Of a DNA stretch of 64,000 nucleotides, positions 63,978 through 64,000 are shown piece by piece. This DNA is from Amblyomma americanum (taxonomy: Eukaryota > Arthropoda > Arachnida > Ixodida > Ixodidae): assembly GCF_052857255.1 (NCBI RefSeq), contig NC_135507.1:78970850-79034849 (forward strand), read 5' to 3'. The number at the start of each line of letters is the position of its first letter. The first letter of the stretch is position 1. Under the pieces are notes generated by a model, which had not been told where the DNA came from, made no database searches, and saw only the letters and a list, made by a program, of their open reading frames with translations. A program made the translations under genes and the position numbers.

Positions 63978-64000
63978 TCGGCGACTGCTCTGGTGGACTG

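Larger units (their letters stand above)
57863..64000 (-). mobile_element. Gypsy-type LTR retrotransposon, interrupted, runs off the right edge
   Basis: Minus-strand order gag, protease, RT, RNase H, integrase, 3' LTR-like end. The 3' border is fixed at 57863 by comparison with the empty site in repeat B copy 1. A Penelope-like element (59702-60683) splits the RNase H domain. Several stops and shifts in gag, protease-RT linker and pol show it is inactive. There is no envelope frame. The 5' LTR and leader lie beyond 64000. Confidence 0.9.

Overview
This window is eukaryotic, repeat-dense and gene-poor, and almost certainly comes from a hard tick (Ixodida) nuclear genome. The main evidence is a tRNA-headed SINE of the kind described in ticks as Ruka. 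It occurs about ten times on both strands, with A-box and B-box head, a conserved body and a short-repeat tail. Several non-LTR retrotransposon types, Penelope-like elements and a tick-style Gypsy element add support. There are no operons, ribosome binding sites, CRISPR arrays, rRNA genes or genuine tRNA genes. The species call rests on remembered repeat families, not on a search.

Only two loci look host-derived. (1) A methyl-CpG-binding-domain reading frame lies on the minus strand at 7005-7496. (2) A polo-like-kinase gene lies on the minus strand in four recognisable exons between 40918 and 33755. Its splice sites and phases are good and the Lys, HRD and DFG motifs are present. It carries a TGA codon just after HRDLKP and degraded GTP and APE motifs, so it is probably a pseudogene or a decayed paralogue. 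Its 5.2-kb intron holds a nearly complete LINE inserted antisense, beginning about 20-30 bp from the splice acceptor.

Layout. 0-6 kb: SINEs, an RTE 3' fragment and an R1/I-type LINE fragment split by a SINE. 6-12.6 kb: an inverted/direct (twin-priming type) LINE copy, the MBD frame, then two convergent I/R1-type LINE fragments and a third LINE tail. 12.6-15.9 kb: unannotated DNA plus a 250-bp GT microsatellite. 15.9-20.5 kb: an RTE-clade LINE with a SINE nested in it, a mariner scrap and an R1/I-type LINE. 21-30.2 kb: a Gypsy gag/LTR scrap, two unknown repeat units (A and B) present twice each, a Penelope tail, a Tc1 transposase remnant and a fold-back zone. 30.2-32.7 kb: a Penelope-like element with RT plus GIY-YIG endonuclease, 382-bp inverted arms and a target-site duplication. 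33.7-41 kb: the kinase gene with the intronic LINE. 41-48.6 kb: SINE, a fold-back repeat family and a LINE tail. 48.6-53.4 kb: a long LINE with a PHD-type ORF1. 54.7-56.1 kb: two nested terminal-inverted-repeat DNA transposons. 56.7-64 kb: repeat B again, interrupted by a minus-strand Gypsy element that is itself interrupted by a small Penelope-like element with a 14-bp target-site duplication.

The most interesting items are: a 2A-type ribosome-skipping motif (GGDIESNPGP) behind a hydrophobic stretch in ORF1 of the intronic LINE; the shared architecture of the two Penelope copies; the kinase locus; the single-exon MBD frame; the nested TIR transposons with a Myb/SANT-like frame; and duplicated 278-bp 5' units upstream of the second long LINE.
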